Origin: CAVSNH01 sp963729275 | Lineage (GTDB): Bacteria > Actinomycetota > Acidimicrobiia > Acidimicrobiales > RAAP-2 | Direction: 5' to 3' | DNA: 64,000 nucleotides | Assembly (NCBI GenBank): GCA_963729275.1 | Contig: CAVSNH010000013.1 | Span: 744,001 to 808,000 of the forward strand | In this document: piece by piece, positions 61,321 to 64,000 of the stretch | Numbering within the stretch: the stretch's first letter is position 1 | Layout: each line of letters starts with the position of its first letter | The notes under the pieces: generated by a model | Databases searched by the model: none | What the model was told of the DNA's origin: nothing | The model's input: the letters and a program-made list of their open reading frames with translations, nothing else | Position numbers and translations under genes: made by a program

Positions 61321-61875
61321 TCAGCTCACCTCCGTGAACACATCGCCCTCGCGTCGGCGCTCGCGGTAGGCGCGCAGCACCGACGGAGGCACGATCTCAT
61401 CGGCCGGCTTGCCCCGCAGCCGGGCGATCTCGTCGGGTCGCTTCAGGTCCTTCAGCCCGGCGATGGTGGCGTGGGCCACGTTGATGCCATTGGACGAGCC
61501 GAGCGACTTGGCCAGGATGTCGCGGATGCCGGCCATCTCGAGGATGGCTCGGGCCGCACCGCCGGCGATCACCCCTGTCCCGGGAGCGGCCGGCTTGAGC
61601 AGCACTCGGCCGGCGCCACTCTCGCCCATCACCGGGTGGGTGATGGTCGACCCGGCCAGGGGCACGTCGAACATGTTCTTGCGCGCCTCCTCGATGCCCT
61701 TCTGGACGGCCAGACCGGCCTCTTTGGCCTTGCCGTAGCCGAGCCCGACGCGGCCGTTGCCATCGCCCACCACCATGAGAGCGGCGAAGGAGAACCGGCG
61801 GCCGCCCTTCACCACCTTGGACACCCGGTTGACCCGGATGGTCCGCTCCTCGAACTGCATGTCGTTGCCAGCCAT
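61321..61875 (-). CDS. rpsE: Small ribosomal subunit protein uS5
   Basis: The 184-residue protein has the double-stranded-RNA-like domain (EERTIRVNRVSKVVKGGRRF, FAALMVVGDGNGRVGLGYGKA) and AGGAARAILEMAGIRDILAKSLGS. It acts in decoding accuracy. ATG at 61875, two bases after rplR. Confidence 0.97.
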   Translation of the reverse strand: MAGNDMQFEERTIRVNRVSKVVKGGRRFSFAALMVVGDGNGRVGLGYGKAKEAGLAVQKGIEEARKNMFDVPLAGSTITHPVMGESGAGRVLLKPAAPGTGVIAGGAARAILEMAGIRDILAKSLGSSNGINVAHATIAGLKDLKRPDEIARLRGKPADEIVPPSVLRAYRERRREGDVFTEVS

Positions 61876-61877
61876 GT

Positions 61878-62240
61878 CTAGAACTCCAGTCCTTTGTCCC
61901 GGGCGGCGTCGGCCAGGGCGGCCACCCGTCCGTGGTAGGCGAACCCGCCCCGATCGAAGACCACGGTGGCGATGCCGGCCTCTTTGGCCCGGTTGGCGAC
62001 GAGGACGCCGACCGCCTTCGCCCCCTCCACATTGGCCCCACCGGTCGTGCGCAACGACTCTTCCACCGACGAGGCGGCGACCACCGTGCGGCCGCTGGCG
62101 TCGTCGATGAGCTGGGCCGAGATGTGCTTGTTGGAGCGGAAGACCGACAGCCGCGGCCGCTCAGCCGTGCCCACCACCCGCCGGCGGACACGGGCGTGGC
62201 GCCGCCGGCGCAGCTCGAGCTTGTGTGCGGTGCGTCCCAT
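61878..62240 (-). CDS. rplR: Large ribosomal subunit protein uL18
   Basis: The 120-residue protein has RRRVVGTAERPRLSVFRSNKH, AQLIDDASGRTVVAASS and VVFDRGGFAYHGRVAALADAA, all L18, which binds 5S rRNA. Its ATG shares a base with the rplF stop (TAATG). Confidence 0.97.
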   Translation of the reverse strand: MGRTAHKLELRRRRHARVRRRVVGTAERPRLSVFRSNKHISAQLIDDASGRTVVAASSVEESLRTTGGANVEGAKAVGVLVANRAKEAGIATVVFDRGGFAYHGRVAALADAARDKGLEF

Positions 62241-62782
62241 TATTTGGCTGCCTTTCCGGCCTTGCGCACGACCCGCTCGCCGGAATAGCGGATGCCCTTG
62301 CCCTTGTAGGGCTCGGGCTTGCGCAGCTTGCGGATGTCGGCGGCTACCTGGCCCACCTTCTCCTTGTCGATGCCCCGGACCACGATCCGAGTGGGCGTCG
62401 GCACCTCGAAGGTCACGCCGTCGGGCGCCGTGACCGGCACCGAGTGCGAGAAGCCGAGAGCGAGCTCGATGGAATTCGGCCCTCGCGCCTGGGCCCGGTA
62501 CCCGACCCCCACGATCTCGAGCTCCTTGCTGAACCCCTCGGTCACTCCTGAGACCATGTTGGCCACGAGCGAGCGGGTGAGGCCGTGAAGGGCGCGGTTC
62601 TGACGCTGGTCGTCGGGGCGCTCGACGACCAAGATGTCCCCGTCCTGGCGCACGGTGATCATGGCTGGCAGGCTGCGGGCCAGCTCCCCCTGGGGGCCCT
62701 TTACCGTGACCGTGTTCTGGTCCCCGAAGGAGACCGACACGCCGCTCGGCACGGGAATGGGGGAGCGTCCGATGCGTGACAT
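62240..62782 (-). CDS. rplF: Large ribosomal subunit protein uL6
   Basis: The 180-residue protein has MSRIGRSPIPVPSGV, VKGPQGELARSLP, LANMVSGVTEGFSKELEIVG (one start letter omitted) and RKPEPYKGKGIRYSGERVVRKAGK. It sits near the factor-binding site of the 50S subunit. Confidence 0.98.
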   Translation of the reverse strand: MSRIGRSPIPVPSGVSVSFGDQNTVTVKGPQGELARSLPAMITVRQDGDILVVERPDDQRQNRALHGLTRSLVANMVSGVTEGFSKELEIVGVGYRAQARGPNSIELALGFSHSVPVTAPDGVTFEVPTPTRIVVRGIDKEKVGQVAADIRKLRKPEPYKGKGIRYSGERVVRKAGKAAK

Positions 62783-62797
62783 CAGCGACCACCTCGC

Positions 62798-63202
62798 TCA
62801 CCACACATAGCAGAGCACCTCCCCGCCCATGCGCTTCTGGCGCGCTTCGCGGTCGGTCATGAGTCCTTTGGAAGTGGAGACCACGGCCACCCCGAGACCA
62901 CCGAGCACGCGCGGAATCTTGTCCGCCCGGGCGTAGATGCGTAACCCCGGCTTGGAGACACGCTTGATGCCGGAGATGGTGCGCTCGCGTTCAGGGGTGT
63001 ACTTCATGGTGATCTCGAGTGTCTTGCCCGGCTTGCCCGGCTCCTCGCCCACGTGGTAACCGGCGATGTAACCCTCGGACGCCAGGATGCTGGCCAGCGA
63101 CTCCTTGAGCTTCGACCCGGGCATGCGCACCGTCTCGAAGTGGGCGACATTGGCGTTGCGGATGCGAGTCAGCATGTCGGCAATGGGGTCGGTCATGGTC
63201 AT
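62798..63202 (-). CDS. rpsH: Small ribosomal subunit protein uS8
   Basis: The 134-residue protein has DPIADMLTRIRNANVAHFET, and SKPGLRIYARADKIPRVLGG through STSKGLMTDREARQ to GGEVLCYVW. It is central in 30S assembly. ATG at 63202, or the ATG two codons later. Confidence 0.97.
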   Translation of the reverse strand: MTMTDPIADMLTRIRNANVAHFETVRMPGSKLKESLASILASEGYIAGYHVGEEPGKPGKTLEITMKYTPERERTISGIKRVSKPGLRIYARADKIPRVLGGLGVAVVSTSKGLMTDREARQKRMGGEVLCYVW

Positions 63203-63218
63203 CGGTGGCCGCCTCCCC

Positions 63219-63404
63219 TCACCAGCTGGCCTTGGTGACGCCGGGAACCTCGCCGGCGTGCACCATCACCCGAAGGCAGATTCGGCAAAGCCCGAACTTG
63301 CGGTAGACGGACTTGGGCCGTCCGCACCGCCGGCACCGGGTGTAGCCCCGGACCTTGAACTTGGGTGTGCGCTGCTGCTTCTCGATGAGTGCCTTCTTCG
63401 CCAT
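63219..63404 (-). CDS. rpsN: Small ribosomal subunit protein uS14, zinc form
   Basis: The 61-residue protein has MAKKALIEKQQRTPKFKVRG and the zinc ligands in CRRCGR and CRICLR. It is the short type Z form. It lies between rplE and rpsH, the normal place. Confidence 0.97.
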   Translation of the reverse strand: MAKKALIEKQQRTPKFKVRGYTRCRRCGRPKSVYRKFGLCRICLRVMVHAGEVPGVTKASW

Positions 63405-63408
63405 GGTG

Positions 63409-63981
63409 CTATTGGTTCTCCTGTCGGAATGGAAACCCGAACGCAGCGAGGAAGGCGCGGGCCTGCTCGTCGGTGCGGGCGGTGGTGACGATGGTGATGT
63501 CCATGCCCCGGGTGGTGTCGATGCTGTCGTAGTCGACCTCGGGGAAGATGAGCTGCTCGGTCACGCCGAACGTGTAGTTGCCGTGGCCGTCGAACGACTT
63601 GGGCGAGAGGCCTCGGAAGTCGCGGATCCGGGGGATGGCCATGGCCAGCAGACGGTCTAGGAACTCCCAGGCCCGATCGCCCCGGAGGGTGACCTTGACC
63701 CCGATTTCCTGGCCCTCGCGAAGCTTGAAGTTGGCGATGGACTTCTTGGCCCGAGTGACGATTGGCTTCTGGGCGGCAATGGTCTCGAGGTCGCGCACGG
63801 CCCCCTCGATGAGCGACTTCTGTTGGGTGGCCTTGCCCACCCCCATGTTGATGACGATCTTCTCGAGGCGAGGTATCTCCATGATGTTGGCGAGACCCAG
63901 CGTCTCCTTCAGCTCGGCTCGCAGCTGCGAGTCGTAGCGCTCCTTCAGCCGGGGCTTGGTGCGGGTGGGGGCAGTGGTCAC
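63409..63981 (-). CDS. rplE: Large ribosomal subunit protein uL5
   Basis: The 190-residue protein has RLKERYDSQLRAELKETLGL, PRLEKIVINMGVG, GQKPI-like AAQKPIVTRAKKSIANFKLR, and GRGMDITIV-like TTRGMDITIVTTARTDEQA. It binds 5S rRNA. I chose the GTG at 63981 because it overlaps the rplX stop (GTGA). Another GTG at 63996 would add five residues. Confidence 0.96.
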   Translation of the reverse strand: MTTAPTRTKPRLKERYDSQLRAELKETLGLANIMEIPRLEKIVINMGVGKATQQKSLIEGAVRDLETIAAQKPIVTRAKKSIANFKLREGQEIGVKVTLRGDRAWEFLDRLLAMAIPRIRDFRGLSPKSFDGHGNYTFGVTEQLIFPEVDYDSIDTTRGMDITIVTTARTDEQARAFLAAFGFPFRQENQ

Positions 63982-64000
63982 AGGTCCGCTCCGCACTTCC
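63978..64000 (-). CDS. rplX: Large ribosomal subunit protein uL24, last codons only
   Basis: The final bases of the window read KCGADL and a stop codon on the minus strand, in the frame that overlaps rplE by GTGA. KKCGAEL/KCGADL is a common end of bacterial L24, and rplX is the gene always found upstream of rplE. Only about six codons are visible, so the identity rests on this end and on gene order. Confidence 0.7.

Overview
The window comes from a high-GC actinobacterium. Ribosomal protein genes follow the actinobacterial order, the C+ form of S4 and the zinc form of S14 are present, and there is an Sdh1-type succinate dehydrogenase. A ubiA-dprE1-dprE2 operon makes the arabinan precursor, and a GuaB3-type enzyme precedes guaA. 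GTG starts and 4-base ATGA/GTGA overlaps are very common. A deep-branching class such as Acidimicrobiia fits (inference; the sequence alone does not settle it).

Layout. 1-2533 (minus): a MoxR-type AAA ATPase and the start of its VWA-family partner. 2670-9628: a LysR regulator divergent from a three-gene succinate dehydrogenase operon, then small SCP2, DinB and VOC proteins. 9814-20826 (minus): a central-metabolism block in transcription order B12-binding domain, sucC, sucD, HAD phosphatase, purN, purH, folD, a Thr-rich membrane protein, metF, icd, mdh. purH carries a reading-frame break. 21036-24396 (plus): ubiA, dprE1, dprE2. 24574-29921 (plus): the accessory part of the window. It holds a secreted protein made of 11-residue repeats, an 852-base low-coding region with a duplicated element, an 80-residue peptide with a leader-like N-terminus and Gly/Asn/Asp-rich C-terminus, and two bases later an M50 metalloprotease with an N-terminal PqqD-like domain and a C-terminal LysM domain. 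30118-47990 (minus): housekeeping run pcrA, guaA, guaB3, Nudix, groEL/groES with CIRCE, tsaD, rimI, tsaB, tsaE, udg, alr, nnr, acpS, glmS. 48206-50692 (plus): a secreted S53 peptidase. 50779-64000 (minus): glmM, rpsI, rplM, truA, rplQ, rpoA, rpsD, rpsK, rpsM, rpmJ, infA, map, adk, secY, rplO, rpmD, rpsE, rplR, rplF, rpsH, rpsN, rplE and the last codons of rplX.

How it fits together. The metabolic block links the lower TCA cycle (icd, sucCD, sdh, mdh), propionyl-CoA entry (a cobalamin domain next to sucCD), folate one-carbon metabolism (metF, folD) and purine synthesis (purN, purH, later guaB3, guaA). Cell-envelope work is spread over ubiA-dprE1-dprE2, glmS-glmM and alr. The strongest candidate for an undescribed system is the peptide plus PqqD-M50-LysM protease pair at 27235-29921: it looks like a ribosomally made peptide with a dedicated membrane protease, with a 14-bp perfect hairpin just inside the protease reading frame. 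No radical SAM enzyme, transporter or cyclase is visible nearby, so the product and any modification are unknown.

I saw no tRNA, rRNA, CRISPR array, insertion sequence or phage gene.
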